This document shows, piece after piece, positions 1 through 8,937 of a DNA stretch of 64,000 bases. Position 1 is the first letter of the stretch, and each line of letters begins with the position of its first letter. The stretch lies in assembly GCA_963818205.1 (NCBI GenBank), contig CAWFRG010000014.1:191100-255099 (forward strand), in the 5' to 3' direction. Below the pieces are notes generated by a model, which saw only the letters and a list, made by a program, of their open reading frames with translations, had not been told where the DNA came from and searched no databases. This stretch comes from CAVVYV01 sp963818205 (GTDB taxonomy: Bacteria; Actinomycetota; Thermoleophilia; Solirubrobacterales; 70-9). The translations under genes and the position numbers were made by a program.

Positions 1-381
1 AAGGCGGCCGCGGTGAGGAGCTCGAACTGGGTCACCGGCCCCTCCTCGCCGGCGGCGCGGTCGGCGACCCGCGCCGACTGCTCGGCGCCGCTCTACCGCC
101 GCGTCGAAGGCCCGCTCGGAGATCGGCTCCCCATGAATCAGGATCCGCTCGCGCCAGGACAGGATGTGGGGCGAGACGTAGGCGCCGGTGCTGACCCCGG
201 ACGCCTCGAGCAGCGCCGCGGTCATCCGGCTAACCGACGTCTTGCCGTTGGTGCCGACGACGTGGATCGAGGCGAAGCGGTTCTGCGGCATCCCGAGCAG
301 CGAGCAGAGCCGGCGCATCCGCTCGAGCCCGAGCCGCCAGCCGAGGACCTCACGTCCTCGGAGAATCTCCTCCGCGCTCAG
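1..381 (-). CDS. folC: Folylpolyglutamate/dihydrofolate synthase FolC, 5' part, frameshifted and cut by the window edge
   Basis: FolC adds glutamate to folates in the cytoplasm using ATP. The minus-strand reading shows LGLERMR, the P-loop HVVGTNGKTS and SPHILSWRERI, the N-terminal FolC signature; after a one-base frame change near 88-92 it continues as TQFELLTAAAF, again FolC-like. No ATG, GTG or TTG precedes the conserved start of the domain. A CTG at 379-381 overlaps the valS stop as CTGA and has GGAGGAG five bases upstream, so I take it as the start and infer coupling to valS. The rest of the gene lies beyond base 1. The function is secure; the start and the frame change (error or real) are not. 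Confidence 0.8.
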   Translation of the reverse strand, partial: MSAEEILRGREVLGWRLGLERMRRLCSLLGMPQNRFASIHVVGTNGKTSVSRMTAALLEASGVSTGAYVSPHILSWRERILIHGEPISERAFDAAVERRRAVGAGRRPRRRRGGAGDPVRAPHRGRL

Positions 382-2951
382 CCCAGCTCCTCCAACTCCG
401 CCTTGTAGGCCTCGAGCTTGGACCGCTCGGCGTCGACGACGTCGGCGGGGGCCTTGGCGATGAAGCCCTCGTTGGCGAGCTTCCCCTCACCCCTTTTCAC
501 CTCCGCGCGCAGGCTCTCGCGCCGCTCCTCGATCCGGGCCCTGATCGCTTCCGGGTCGACCCCCTCGGTCTCGAGCAACTCGACCCCCTCCACCGTGGCG
601 ATCCCCTCACCGCCCCCGGAGTCGAACTCCACCCGCGCCAGGCGGTTGACCAGCTCGTGGGGCTTGGCGCCGTTGGCACGCGCCGACAGAACCTGTCCAG
701 CCGGCACCCCGGCGAGGTCGCGCCAGCGCCGCAGCGCCCGGGTGAGCTTGATCGCGGCCCCGATCTCCTCCTCGGCAGCGTCGTCGAGCAGGGAATCGTC
801 GGCCTCGGGGAACGGATGAATCACGAGCGCCTCGCTCTCCGGGCGCGGCAGATAGGAGTAGATCTCCTCGCTGACGAACGGGATCAGCGGGTGGGCGAGG
901 GCCAGCACCTGCTCGAGCGCCCAGAGGAGGCTCGCCGAGGCGTCCTCGTCGCCGTCGTAGAGGCGGGGCTTGGCGATCTCCAGATACCAGTCGCAGAGCT
1001 CCGACCAGAAGAACTCATAGAGATCGAGAGCGGCGTGAGCGAAGTCGTACGCCTCGATGCTCGCGGTCGTTGAGCCAACCGCACGCTGCAGGCGGGAGGC
1101 GATCCAGCGGTCCTCCACCAGGTTCGTCGCCGGCTTCGCGGCGACCGCCTCTCCTTCGGCGGGGATCGCGTTGAGCAGGATCAGCCGGGAGGCGTTCCAC
1201 ATCTTGTTGGCGAGGTCGCGTCCCTGCTGGACGCGCGCCTGCGAGAAGCGGACGTCCTGGGCCGAGGACATCGCCAGCAGGCCAAAGCGCAGGGCGTCGG
1301 CGCCGTGCTCCGCGATCTCGTCGAGAGGGTCGATCCCGGTGCCGAGGCTCTTCGACATCCGCCGCCCGTCCGGCGCCTGGATCACCGAGTGCACGTATAC
1401 GTCGCTGAAGGGGACCTCGCCGGTGAACTCGAGCGAGGTCATGATCATCCGCGCGACCCAGAGAAAGATGATGTCCCTCGCGGTGACCAGTACGTCGGTC
1501 GGAAAGAACGCCCGGTATTCCGGTGCCTCGGTGTCGGGCCAGCCGAGAGTGGCGAAGGGCCAGAGCGCCGAGCTGAACCAGGTGTCGAGCACGTCGGATT
1601 CCTGCTCCCAGCCGTCGCCCTCGGGCGGCTGCTCGCCGACGTAGATCTCGGGTTCCTCGTCGGGGTCGCCGCGGTACCAGACCGGCAGCCGGTGCCCCCA
1701 CCACAGCTGGCGGGAGATCGCCCAGGGCCGGATTCGCTCGAGCCAATCGGTGTAGACGCGGGTATGTGGCTCGGCCGGGATGAACCGCACTCGCCCGTCC
1801 CGGACGACCTCGATCGCGGGCTTCGCCATCTCATCCATCCGGCAGAACCACTGCAGCGAGATCAGCGGCTCGATCCGCTCTCCCGAGCGATGGGAGAACG
1901 GCACGGTATGGGTGTATGGCTCCTCACCGCGAAGCAGTCCCTGCTCGCGAAGCTCAGAGACGACCGCCTCCTGCGCCTCCTGCGCGGTCATCCGTCGGAA
2001 GCGCTCCGGCGCGGCGTCGGTGATCCGCCCGTCCTCTCCGATCACCGAGATCTCCTCCAGGCCGTGCTCGCGGCCGATCTCGAAGTCGTTCGGGTCGTGA
2101 CCGGGCGTGATCTTCAGCGCTCCGGTGCCGAACTCCGGATCGACGTGCTCGTCGGCGATCACCGGCAGCCGGCGGTCGACGAGCGGCAGGATCGCGTTCT
2201 TGCCGATCACGTCGCGGTATCGGTCGTCGTTGGGATTCACGGCGACGGCGGTGTCGGCGAGCATCGTCTCCGGCCGCACCGTGGCGACGATCAGCTCTCC
2301 CCGATCTTCGAGCGGATAGGCGATCTCGTAGAGCGTGTCGGTGACCTCGCGGTTCTCGACCTCGAGGTCGGAGATCGCCGAGTGTGAGCCCGGGTCCCAG
2401 TTGACCATGAAGTTGCCGCGGTAGATGTAGCCCTTCTCGTAGAGGGCGACGAAGACCCGGTAGACCGCCCGGACGTAGCCCTCGTCGAGGGTGAAGCGCT
2501 CGCGGTCGTAGTCGCAGGAGGCGCCGAGGCGCTTGTACTGCTCGACGATGGTCGAGCCGTAGCGGGCCTGCCACTTCCAGACGCGATTGAGGAACTCGTC
2601 GCGGCCGAGTTCCTGCCGGGTCTTGCCCTCCTCGGCCAGCTCCTTCTCGACTACCGCCTGGGTGGCGATCCCCGCGTGATCGGTTCCCAGGACCCAGATC
2701 GTGTTCCTCCCCCGCATCCGGTTGAGGCGGATCAACACGTCCTGGATCGCGCCGTTGAGCGCATGACCCATGTGGAGGGCGCCGGTGACGTTCGGCGGCG
2801 GGATCGAGATCGAGTAGTTCTCCTCGGGTGAGCCCTCCGCGGGCGGGTGGAACCAGCCGCCCTCCATCCAGCGCTCGAAAACGCGCTGCTCGACCGCGCC
2901 GGGGTCCCAGCGGGTCGTCGCTTCCAGGGTCTTTCTCTGGTCTGCATCCAC
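378..2951 (-). CDS. valS: Valyl-tRNA synthetase
   Basis: Class I aminoacyl-tRNA synthetase of 857 residues that charges tRNA-Val in the cytoplasm. The ATP-binding HIGH motif reads HMGH (residues 60-63) in NVTGALHMGHALNG, and the KMSKS loop reads RRMSKSLGTGIDP. The editing domain sits between them, and a C-terminal coiled-coil arm rich in Glu/Arg/Lys is present. The N-terminal RWDP...FERWMEGGWF is typical of ValS. The length matches the bacterial family. folC follows with an overlapping start, a common actinobacterial order. No T-box leader is seen upstream. Confidence 0.97.
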   Translation of the reverse strand: MDADQRKTLEATTRWDPGAVEQRVFERWMEGGWFHPPAEGSPEENYSISIPPPNVTGALHMGHALNGAIQDVLIRLNRMRGRNTIWVLGTDHAGIATQAVVEKELAEEGKTRQELGRDEFLNRVWKWQARYGSTIVEQYKRLGASCDYDRERFTLDEGYVRAVYRVFVALYEKGYIYRGNFMVNWDPGSHSAISDLEVENREVTDTLYEIAYPLEDRGELIVATVRPETMLADTAVAVNPNDDRYRDVIGKNAILPLVDRRLPVIADEHVDPEFGTGALKITPGHDPNDFEIGREHGLEEISVIGEDGRITDAAPERFRRMTAQEAQEAVVSELREQGLLRGEEPYTHTVPFSHRSGERIEPLISLQWFCRMDEMAKPAIEVVRDGRVRFIPAEPHTRVYTDWLERIRPWAISRQLWWGHRLPVWYRGDPDEEPEIYVGEQPPEGDGWEQESDVLDTWFSSALWPFATLGWPDTEAPEYRAFFPTDVLVTARDIIFLWVARMIMTSLEFTGEVPFSDVYVHSVIQAPDGRRMSKSLGTGIDPLDEIAEHGADALRFGLLAMSSAQDVRFSQARVQQGRDLANKMWNASRLILLNAIPAEGEAVAAKPATNLVEDRWIASRLQRAVGSTTASIEAYDFAHAALDLYEFFWSELCDWYLEIAKPRLYDGDEDASASLLWALEQVLALAHPLIPFVSEEIYSYLPRPESEALVIHPFPEADDSLLDDAAEEEIGAAIKLTRALRRWRDLAGVPAGQVLSARANGAKPHELVNRLARVEFDSGGGEGIATVEGVELLETEGVDPEAIRARIEERRESLRAEVKRGEGKLANEGFIAKAPADVVDAERSKLEAYKAELEELG

Positions 2952-3059
2952 TCGCCGCCGATGTTAATCAGCGCCCGCGAGGGTTGATGGGGTTAGGCGC
3001 GTGCGTGGATAACCCACACCCCTCCAGCCCGGATCGCGGCGATCCTTCACACTTCCGGC

Positions 3060-3341
3060 ATGAGCCCCACTCGCCAGACCGTCCGCAGGGTGACGCTCGG
3101 CCCGGATCACCAGCCTCGGGGTCGGGTTCACTACTTCGTCTGGGGCTTCCCGATCTCGCGCCCGGCGCTGCTCGAGATCATCAAGCCGACACTGGGCGAC
3201 GCCTGCCACATGGTCTACGTGGACTCCAACGACTACCAGCTCGCCGAGAGCTGGCACCCGACCGTCGGCGCCGCGGTCCTCCATGCCAAGTGGGAGTTCG
3301 GCGTCGAGCCGGACGACTGGGAGGTTCTCGTAGAGGCATAA
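3060..3341 (+). CDS. Conserved small protein of unknown function
   Basis: A 93-residue soluble protein. G+C-rich third codon positions and a balanced composition suggest a true gene. It carries FVWGFPISRPALLEIIKP and a C-terminal WEFGVEPDDWEVLVEA; I do not recognise the family. It stands alone between the divergent valS (starting at 2951) and the convergent clpX, and is followed directly by a hairpin that could terminate it. No signal peptide or membrane segment is seen. The start is the first ATG. Confidence 0.6.
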   Translation: MSPTRQTVRRVTLGPDHQPRGRVHYFVWGFPISRPALLEIIKPTLGDACHMVYVDSNDYQLAESWHPTVGAAVLHAKWEFGVEPDDWEVLVEA

Positions 3342-3343
3342 GT

Positions 3344-3366
3344 CGGGGCCGCCAGCGGCCGCCCCG
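3344..3366 (+). terminator. Hairpin after the 3060-3341 gene
   Basis: The sequence CGGGGCCGCC, loop AGC, GGCCGCCCCG folds into a strong stem with one C-C mismatch, three bases after the stop of the small protein. No U-tract follows, as is usual in G+C-rich actinobacteria, so its termination role is inferred. Confidence 0.45.
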
Positions 3367-3374
3367 CACGGATC

Positions 3375-3416
3375 AAACGGGTCGCTCCTCGGCTTCGCCT
3401 GCGGAGCGCCCTCGCA
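3375..3416 (+). repeat. 42-bp dispersed palindromic repeat, copy A
   Basis: One of three copies in the window. It matches 48442-48483 at 40 of 42 positions and the reverse complement of 39969-40010 with a few differences. The core has GCTCC and GGAGC as inverted arms around CGGCTTCGCC, so it can form a hairpin like REP-type elements. Copies A and B are intergenic. Confidence 0.7.
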
Positions 3417-3462
3417 CTATGGGCTTCGCCCTACGCTCCTGAGTACGGCGGCCTTGCGGCCC

Positions 3463-4761
3463 CTAGGCCGTCCGCTCGCCCAGCGCCTCGTCGCCGTCGG
3501 CGGCGTCCTGCTCGCCGGTGGCGTCGGTGACCAGCATCGGCTTCAGGCCCTTCTCGATCGTCTCCCGGGTCACCAGGCACTTGCTGACGTCGCCCCGCGA
3601 CGGGAGCTCGAACTGGACGTCCAGCAGCGTCTCCTCGAGGATCGAGCGGAGGCCGCGGGCGCCGGTCTCCCGTTCCAGGGCCTTGTCGGCGATCGCGCCG
3701 AGGGACTCAGGGGCGAAGACCAGCTCGATGTCGTCGAACTGGAAGAAGCGGTGGAACTGGCGGACGAGGGCGTTGCGCGGCTCGGTCAGGATCGTGATCA
3801 GGTCTTCGCGGGTGAGCTGGTGGATCGGGGAGACGACCGGCATCCGCCCGATGAACTCGGGGATCAGCCCGTACTCCATCAGGTCCTCTGGGAGGACCCG
3901 CTCGAAGGTCTCGCCGGCATCCTTCTCCGTCGCCGAGGTGACCTCGGCCCCGAAGCCGACGCCGTGGTTCCCGATCCGCTTCTCGATCACGTGCTCCAGC
4001 TGTCCGAAGGAGCCGCCGCAGACGAAGAGGATGTTCGAGGTGTCGATCGTGAGGAACTCCTGATGCGGGTGCTTGCGCCCGCCCTGGGGGGGCACCGAAG
4101 CGGTTGTGCCCTCGAGGATCTTCAGCAGCGCCTGCTGGACTCCCTCACCCGAGACGTCGCGGGTGATCGATGGGTTGTCGGCCTTGCGGGCGATCTTGTC
4201 GATCTCGTCGATGTAGATGATCCCCGTCTCCGCCTTCTTCACGTCGAAGTCGGCGGCTTGGATCAGCTTCAAGAGGATGTTCTCGACGTCCTCGCCGACG
4301 TAGCCCGCCTCGGTCAGCGCGGTGGCGTCGGCGATCGCGAAGGGGACGTTGAGGATCTTGGCCAGCGTCTGGGCGAGCAGGGTCTTGCCGCAGCCGGTCG
4401 GGCCGAGCAGGAGGATGTTCGACTTCTGCAGCTCGATCGCGCCGTCGCCCTCCTGGTCGGTGGACGACATCTGCACCCGCTTGTAGTGGTTGTAGACGGC
4501 CACCGAGAGCGCTCGCTTGGCGCCGTCCTGACCGACCACGTATTCGTTGAGGACCTCGTAGATCTCCTTCGGCTTCGGCAGGTTCTCGAGCTCGAAGCTG
4601 GGAGGAGCGGTGAGTTCCTCGTCGATGATCTCGTTGCAGAGGTCGATGCATTCGTCGCAGATGTAGACGCCGGGGCCGGCGATCAGCTTCTTGACTTGGC
4701 GCTGCGACTTGCCGCAGAAGCTGCAGAGGAGCTGCTCGTTGGATTCGGTGGGACGTGCCAG
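3463..4761 (-). CDS. clpX: ATP-dependent Clp protease ATPase subunit ClpX
   Basis: AAA+ unfoldase that feeds substrates to ClpP. The N-terminal zinc-binding domain has four cysteines, CSFC (13, 16) and CDEC (35, 38); the AAA module has Walker A GPTGCGKT, Walker B IYIDEIDKI and a sensor region. With this start it is 432 residues, the normal ClpX length. Only a GTG deep inside the AAA domain gives a conventional start, and that would delete the zinc finger. The codon aligned with the usual N-terminal Met of MARPTE is CTG at 4759-4761, with AGGAG (4770-4774) eight bases upstream, so I infer a CTG start. The gene lies downstream of tig, clpP and the M23 gene on the same strand. Confidence 0.96.
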   Translation of the reverse strand: MARPTESNEQLLCSFCGKSQRQVKKLIAGPGVYICDECIDLCNEIIDEELTAPPSFELENLPKPKEIYEVLNEYVVGQDGAKRALSVAVYNHYKRVQMSSTDQEGDGAIELQKSNILLLGPTGCGKTLLAQTLAKILNVPFAIADATALTEAGYVGEDVENILLKLIQAADFDVKKAETGIIYIDEIDKIARKADNPSITRDVSGEGVQQALLKILEGTTASVPPQGGRKHPHQEFLTIDTSNILFVCGGSFGQLEHVIEKRIGNHGVGFGAEVTSATEKDAGETFERVLPEDLMEYGLIPEFIGRMPVVSPIHQLTREDLITILTEPRNALVRQFHRFFQFDDIELVFAPESLGAIADKALERETGARGLRSILEETLLDVQFELPSRGDVSKCLVTRETIEKGLKPMLVTDATGEQDAADGDEALGERTA

Positions 4762-4883
4762 CGGAATGACTCCTGTATCTCGGCTTCGCCGCCCGAGTGC
4801 GCTTCCTCGCTGAAGCTTAGAAGACGCCCGGCATTGGCCTGACGCGTTCGGTTACGCCACCGGCGGCCGGTTTCCTTCCGCGT

Positions 4884-5726
4884 TCACATCGGCGGGCGGT
4901 TCGCTCCGAGATCGAGCGGCCTGCGCGGTGCTAGGAGAACGCGGTCCCAGGCGCGCAGCGAGGGCTCGGGGTCGATCGGGCGCCCACGGAGGTGGAGCTC
5001 GAAATGGAGGTGGCAGGGAGTGCTGGCGGCGTTGCCGGTGCGGCCGATGTGGCCGACGATGTCGCCCGGGTGTACCTCGTCGCCCTGCTGGAACGGCGAG
5101 GGCCGGACCATGTGCGAGTACTGGTACTTGCGGCGCTCGCCGAGCCCGCGGATGACGACGAAGTTGCCGTCGAGGCGGGGATCGAAGGCGCGCTTGACCA
5201 CCGTTCCGGCCCGCACCGCCGCGAGCGGGGTGCCGCAGCGGGCGGTGACGTCGAATCCCTTGTGGATGCGACCGCCGTTGCGGGCGGCGCCGAACTCGCC
5301 GACGGGACCGCGGACCCCGTGCGGCCCTCGAACCGGGAAGAAGTGGCCGAAGAGCGTGAGCTTTGCGACCTGCTTGGCGTCACCGACGGGCGGCCCGATC
5401 AGAACGCGGTAGGAGCCGTCAGGAGCGGGCGTCCCCGCATTCATCAGCCCGTCCCAGGTCTCGATCCGCTCGGTGCCCGGCGGGACGTCATCGAGGTCGA
5501 TCCGCCGCACCTCGCGACCTGCGCCGACGATCCGGATCGACACGTCGGCCGGCGCCGCGGCGGCGATCCGGAACTCGACTCTGACCCCACCGCGGGCACC
5601 GAGGAAGGCTTTCCGTGGCGACACCGACGCCTTCTCCACGCTGAAGTCGGCAGCCTGGGCCGGGGAGGCGACGAGGAGGGAGAACGCGAGCGGTACCGCT
5701 GGGAGAAGTGGGGAGAAGCGCCTCAG
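4884..5726 (-). CDS. Secreted M23-family (LytM-type) metallopeptidase
   Basis: Predicted peptidoglycan or peptide endopeptidase, exported. The zinc motifs are present: HKGFD (HxxxD type) and HLHFE (HxH), with the usual GTVV and GDIVGHIGRTGNA segments. An N-terminal beta domain with FlgD-like DGSYRVLIG precedes the peptidase. A GTG at 5637-5639 would give 251 residues without a signal peptide. Extending in frame to a CTG at 5724-5726 adds RRF, a hydrophobic stretch and the cleavage site SPAQA-AD, a textbook signal peptide, giving 280 residues. This CTG overlaps the clpP stop as CTGA, suggesting translational coupling. A peptidase gene between clpP and clpX is unusual. Confidence 0.88.
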   Translation of the reverse strand: MRRFSPLLPAVPLAFSLLVASPAQAADFSVEKASVSPRKAFLGARGGVRVEFRIAAAAPADVSIRIVGAGREVRRIDLDDVPPGTERIETWDGLMNAGTPAPDGSYRVLIGPPVGDAKQVAKLTLFGHFFPVRGPHGVRGPVGEFGAARNGGRIHKGFDVTARCGTPLAAVRAGTVVKRAFDPRLDGNFVVIRGLGERRKYQYSHMVRPSPFQQGDEVHPGDIVGHIGRTGNAASTPCHLHFELHLRGRPIDPEPSLRAWDRVLLAPRRPLDLGANRPPM

Positions 5727-6307
5727 CGGTGCTCGATCACGCGGTCGACCAGCTTGTACTCCTTGGCCTCCTCCGCGCTCATGAAGTAGTCCCGCTCGGT
5801 GTCCTTCGCCACCTTCTCAAGGGCCTGGCCGGTGTGCTTGGCGATGATCTCGTCGAGCCGCTGGCGGACGTCGATGATCTCCTTGGCGTGGATCTCGATG
5901 TCGGTGGCCTGACCGGAGAAGCCGCCCGAGACCTGGTGGATGAGGATCTTCGAGTTGGGCAGTGCCATCCGCTTTTCCTGAGTGCCGCCGGCGAGCAGCA
6001 GCGCGCCCATGCTCATCGCGACGCCGACGCAGATCGTCTGGATGTCGGGCTTGATGAACTGCATCGCGTCGTAGATCGCGAGGCCGGCGTAGACCGAGCC
6101 GCCGGGGGAGTTGATGTAGATGCTGATGTCCTTGTCCGGGTCCTCAGACTCGAGATGGATCAGCTGGGCAACGATCAGGTTGGCGATGTCCTCGGTGATC
6201 GGGGTGCCGAGGAAGACGATCCGCTCGTTGAGCAGGCGCGAGTAGATGTCGAACGCCCGCTCGCCGCGGGACGTCTGCTCGACCACCATCGGGACCAAGG
6301 GGCTCAT
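5723..6307 (-). CDS. clpP: ATP-dependent Clp protease proteolytic subunit ClpP
   Basis: Serine peptidase of 194 residues that forms the tetradecameric Clp barrel with ClpX or ClpC. The catalytic Ser is in VAMSMGALL, the His in ILIHQVSGG, and the Asp follows in the C-terminal part. The open frame extends further upstream, but ATG at 6305-6307 (MSPLVPMVVEQT) gives the usual N-terminal processing region and lies just before the divergent DUF488 gene. It is transcribed in the direction tig, clpP, M23 peptidase, clpX, although tig is separated from it by an inverted gene. Confidence 0.97.
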   Translation of the reverse strand: MSPLVPMVVEQTSRGERAFDIYSRLLNERIVFLGTPITEDIANLIVAQLIHLESEDPDKDISIYINSPGGSVYAGLAIYDAMQFIKPDIQTICVGVAMSMGALLLAGGTQEKRMALPNSKILIHQVSGGFSGQATDIEIHAKEIIDVRQRLDEIIAKHTGQALEKVAKDTERDYFMSAEEAKEYKLVDRVIEHR

Positions 6308-6362
6308 AGGCGCGGCAGTGTAGCGGTCGCCTGGAGTGGGCCAGGGAGGAGAATCCTGTCTC

Positions 6363-6908
6363 GTGGCCTCGGGTGAGGAGATCCTTACGGTCGGGCACTC
6401 CAACCACGAGGAGCGCCGTTTCCTGGAGCTGCTCGCCGACGCCCGAATCGGGCTGATCGCCGACGTCCGGGCCAATCCGCGCTCGCGCTACCCACAGTTC
6501 AATCGCTCGGCACTCGCCGCGTCGCTGGAAGGCGCCGGGATCGGCTACGCCCACCTCGGCGAGCAGCTCGGCGGCCGCCGCGAGTCCGCCGCCGACTCGC
6601 CTAACACCGGTTGGGAGGAGGGGCCCTTTCGCGGCTACGCCGACCACATGGCGAGTCCGGAGTTCGCTGCCGGGCTCGAGCGCCTGGAGGAGCTCGCCAG
6701 CGAGCGCCGGAGCGCGGTGATGTGCGCGGAGGCGGATTGGCGCCACTGCCACCGGCGTCTGATCGCAGACGTCCTTCTGATCCGCGGCTGGAAGGTGCTG
6801 CACCTGGACGGAAACGGGCTGCTCGTAAACCATGAGCTCACCGGGTTCGCCAGCGTCGATCGCGGCCGAATCACCTATCCGGAACGCCAGACCTCGCTCG
6901 AGGTCTAG
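6363..6908 (+). CDS. DUF488 family protein
   Basis: Small cytoplasmic protein, 181 residues from the GTG at 6363 (an upstream GTG at 6336 is possible but crowds the clpP start). It begins ILTVGHSNHEERRFLELL and carries DVRANPRSRYPQFN and the C-terminal CAEADWRHCHRRLIAD, features of DUF488, whose molecular function is unknown. It is inserted in the opposite orientation between tig and clpP, interrupting a usually contiguous gene order. It ends in a strong hairpin terminator. Confidence 0.88.
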   Translation: MASGEEILTVGHSNHEERRFLELLADARIGLIADVRANPRSRYPQFNRSALAASLEGAGIGYAHLGEQLGGRRESAADSPNTGWEEGPFRGYADHMASPEFAAGLERLEELASERRSAVMCAEADWRHCHRRLIADVLLIRGWKVLHLDGNGLLVNHELTGFASVDRGRITYPERQTSLEV

Positions 6909-6923
6909 TCGTCCTCAAAGAAG

Positions 6924-6951
6924 AAGAGCCGCGCCAATGGGCGCGGCTCTT
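6924..6951 (+). terminator. Perfect 12-bp hairpin terminator
   Basis: AAGAGCCGCGCC, loop AATG, GGCGCGGCTCTT: a perfect 12-bp stem 15 bases after the DUF488 stop. It is symmetrical and could also stop transcription coming from tig on the other strand. Confidence 0.8.
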
Positions 6952-7272
6952 CCGTGTGGTACGCGCAAGCACGGCAATTGCACGCGCTCGCGTGGAGTCC
7001 GGCCTAGAGGAGTGAGACCGTGCTCCAAACCCTGCCCCGGGCGAGCACCGGTTCCATCCGCTGTCGCCCGCCGATTCCCGATTCGCCCACATGCTTGGCG
7101 CGCGTACCGTTGCCGGCTGAATTGAAAATCACTGTCATCACCTTCGGTCGACTTACCCCGACCGGTGGTGACAAAGACCCCGACCGGCGGTGGTTAGCGC
7201 CCAAACAATCGGGTCGCGGCCAGACTACCAGCAGGGCGCAGGAATTCCGGTAGCTCGGCCTGCGCGGGGGCG
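6952..7272. other. Non-coding stretch between DUF488 and tig
   Basis: About 320 bases without a convincing gene; open frames here have atypical codon use. The only structure seen is an imperfect direct repeat of about 16 bases (ACCCCGACCGGTGGT at 7155 and ACCCCGACCGGCGGT at 7177, period 22). No RNA gene is recognised. Confidence 0.4.
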
Positions 7273-8661
7273 CTAGTCGGAATCCGGAGTCCAGAGGCCA
7301 CCCTTCTCCTCGCGCTCCTTCTCCGGGGTCCAGATCTGCTCGCGAGCCTCCGCCTGGTCGGCCGGGATCGGCTTTGACTCCTCAGCGATCAGCTCCATCG
7401 CCCGTCTCATCCTCAGGTCGTCGCGAAGGAGCTCCTCGCGGCCGGTACGCCGCAGCTGTTCGAGCGCCTCGGCGGGCTCCGGGTGGCCGTGGTCCTCGTG
7501 ACCGGGCGGAGGGGTGAGCGCCTCGAGCAGGTCGTCTTCGCTGACCTCGATCCCCTCGGCGTCGGCGACGGCGGCCAGCACCGCCTCGCGCTTCAGCGAG
7601 CGCTCGGCGTCCGGGCGGGCCTCGGCGATCAGCTCGTCGCGGGTCTTGCCCTGCACCTCCAGGTAGGTCTCGGGGTCCATGCCCTGGCGCTGCAGGGAGC
7701 GCTCCACGCGGCGCCACATCTCCGCCGCCCGGGAGTTGATCAGCGACTCGGGCAACTCGACGGTCGCGTTCTCCGCCGCGGCGTCGAGCGCGGACTCGCG
7801 GAAGCGCTCGGCGATCTGTCGGTCGAGGACCTCGCGTATCCGGCTCTCGATCTGCTCGCGGAGCTCGGCGACGGTGTCGAACTCGGACGCCTCGGCGGCG
7901 AAATCGTCGTCGAGCTCGGGCAGCTCCTTCTCGCGCACCTCGCGCACCCTGACCTTGAACTGGGCGGTCTTGCCGGCAACCTCCTCGCCGGGGTAGTCGT
8001 CGGGGAAGTGCACGGTCGCCTCCCGCTCCTCGCCCGCGGTGGCCCCCTCGAGCGCCTGCTCCAGCTCCGGCAGCACCCGGCCCGCGCCGAGCTCCAGCAG
8101 ATAGTCCTTGGCCTCGCCGCCCTCGAACGGCTCGCCGTCGACCTCACCCGCGTAGTCGATCAGGAGCACGTCGCCCTTCTGCCCGGCGCGATCGACCGGC
8201 TTCAGGCTGGCGAAAGCCTCCCGGAGCCGGTCGAGCTCTCCCTGGACCGCCTGCTCGGGCACCTCTGGCTCCTCGCGGCCGACCTCGAGCCCCTTGTACT
8301 CGCCGAGCTTGGCGACCGGCCTGACGCCCACCTCGATCGCGAAGCGGAGCGGCTCGCCCTCGTCCGGCATCTCGGTGAGGTCGAGGTTGGGATCGCCCAC
8401 CGGGCTCACCCCGGAGTCGATCATTGCCTGCTCGTACCAGTCGGCGAGGGATGACTCGAGGGTCTGGGTGAGCACCGCCTCGCGTCCGAGCCGCTGGGAA
8501 ACCATCTCCGGCGGCACCTTGCCCTTGCGGAAGCCGGGGATCTTCATCTCGCCCCCGAGCTGGGAGGCCGTCTCCGTGAGCCGGCGCTCGACCTCGTCGG
8601 GGTCGACGGTCACTTCGACCCGGACCCGGGACTCGGGTAGTTCCTTTACCGTCGTTTCCAT
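7273..8661 (-). CDS. tig: Trigger factor (ribosome-associated chaperone and prolyl isomerase)
   Basis: A 462-residue protein that binds nascent chains at the ribosome exit. The ribosome-docking signature IPGFRKGKVPPEMV is near residues 42-55. The FKBP-type PPIase domain follows (KGDVLLIDYAGEVDGEPFEGG), then a long helical C-terminal arm. The tail after the arm carries a charged stretch ending GGLWTPDSD, common in actinobacterial homologues. The start is ATG at 8659-8661. It is the first gene of the tig-clpP-clpX series. Confidence 0.97.
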   Translation of the reverse strand: METTVKELPESRVRVEVTVDPDEVERRLTETASQLGGEMKIPGFRKGKVPPEMVSQRLGREAVLTQTLESSLADWYEQAMIDSGVSPVGDPNLDLTEMPDEGEPLRFAIEVGVRPVAKLGEYKGLEVGREEPEVPEQAVQGELDRLREAFASLKPVDRAGQKGDVLLIDYAGEVDGEPFEGGEAKDYLLELGAGRVLPELEQALEGATAGEEREATVHFPDDYPGEEVAGKTAQFKVRVREVREKELPELDDDFAAEASEFDTVAELREQIESRIREVLDRQIAERFRESALDAAAENATVELPESLINSRAAEMWRRVERSLQRQGMDPETYLEVQGKTRDELIAEARPDAERSLKREAVLAAVADAEGIEVSEDDLLEALTPPPGHEDHGHPEPAEALEQLRRTGREELLRDDLRMRRAMELIAEESKPIPADQAEAREQIWTPEKEREEKGGLWTPDSD

Positions 8662-8698
8662 CGCCGCTCGGACCCTAAAGCACGACCAACCTCGCCTC

Positions 8699-8854
8699 CG
8701 GTCGGGGGGGCCGCCGTCGGTCCGCGATCGAACAGGCGCCTGGCTCTATACCGGTCCGCTAGGTCGCCTCGCCTCGTTCGCGATCGACCTCGCCGCCACG
8801 GCGCGGGCGCTGGGGCTCTACGCGGGCAGGCGGCTGCGGGCGAGGCTTCACTAA
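8699..8854 (+). CDS. Possible small protein with a hydrophobic centre; start unresolved
   Basis: The plus frame ending at TAA 8852-8854 reads GAWLYTGPLGRLASFAID then a basic tail. This resembles short actinobacterial proteins with a WLYTGPLG motif that I recall but cannot name. There is no ATG, GTG or TTG in frame close to the motif, so the start shown is only the open region; an upstream frame change or unusual start is possible. It runs divergently from tig. Confidence 0.35.
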   Translation, partial: RSGGPPSVRDRTGAWLYTGPLGRLASFAIDLAATARALGLYAGRRLRARLH

Positions 8855-8937
8855 TCCGCGACCGCGGGCGGCCGCAAACATAAGTCGCTACGGCTTCGCC
8901 TTCGCTCCGATATGGAGCGGCCTTGCGGTCGCTGGGG

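Noticed and set aside
2952..3059. T-box or other riboswitch upstream of valS
   Set aside because: The leader is short and shows no T-box sequence or terminator/antiterminator pair.
7155..7193. CRISPR-like repeats near tig
   Set aside because: Only two imperfect units with a 22-base period; no array and no cas genes.
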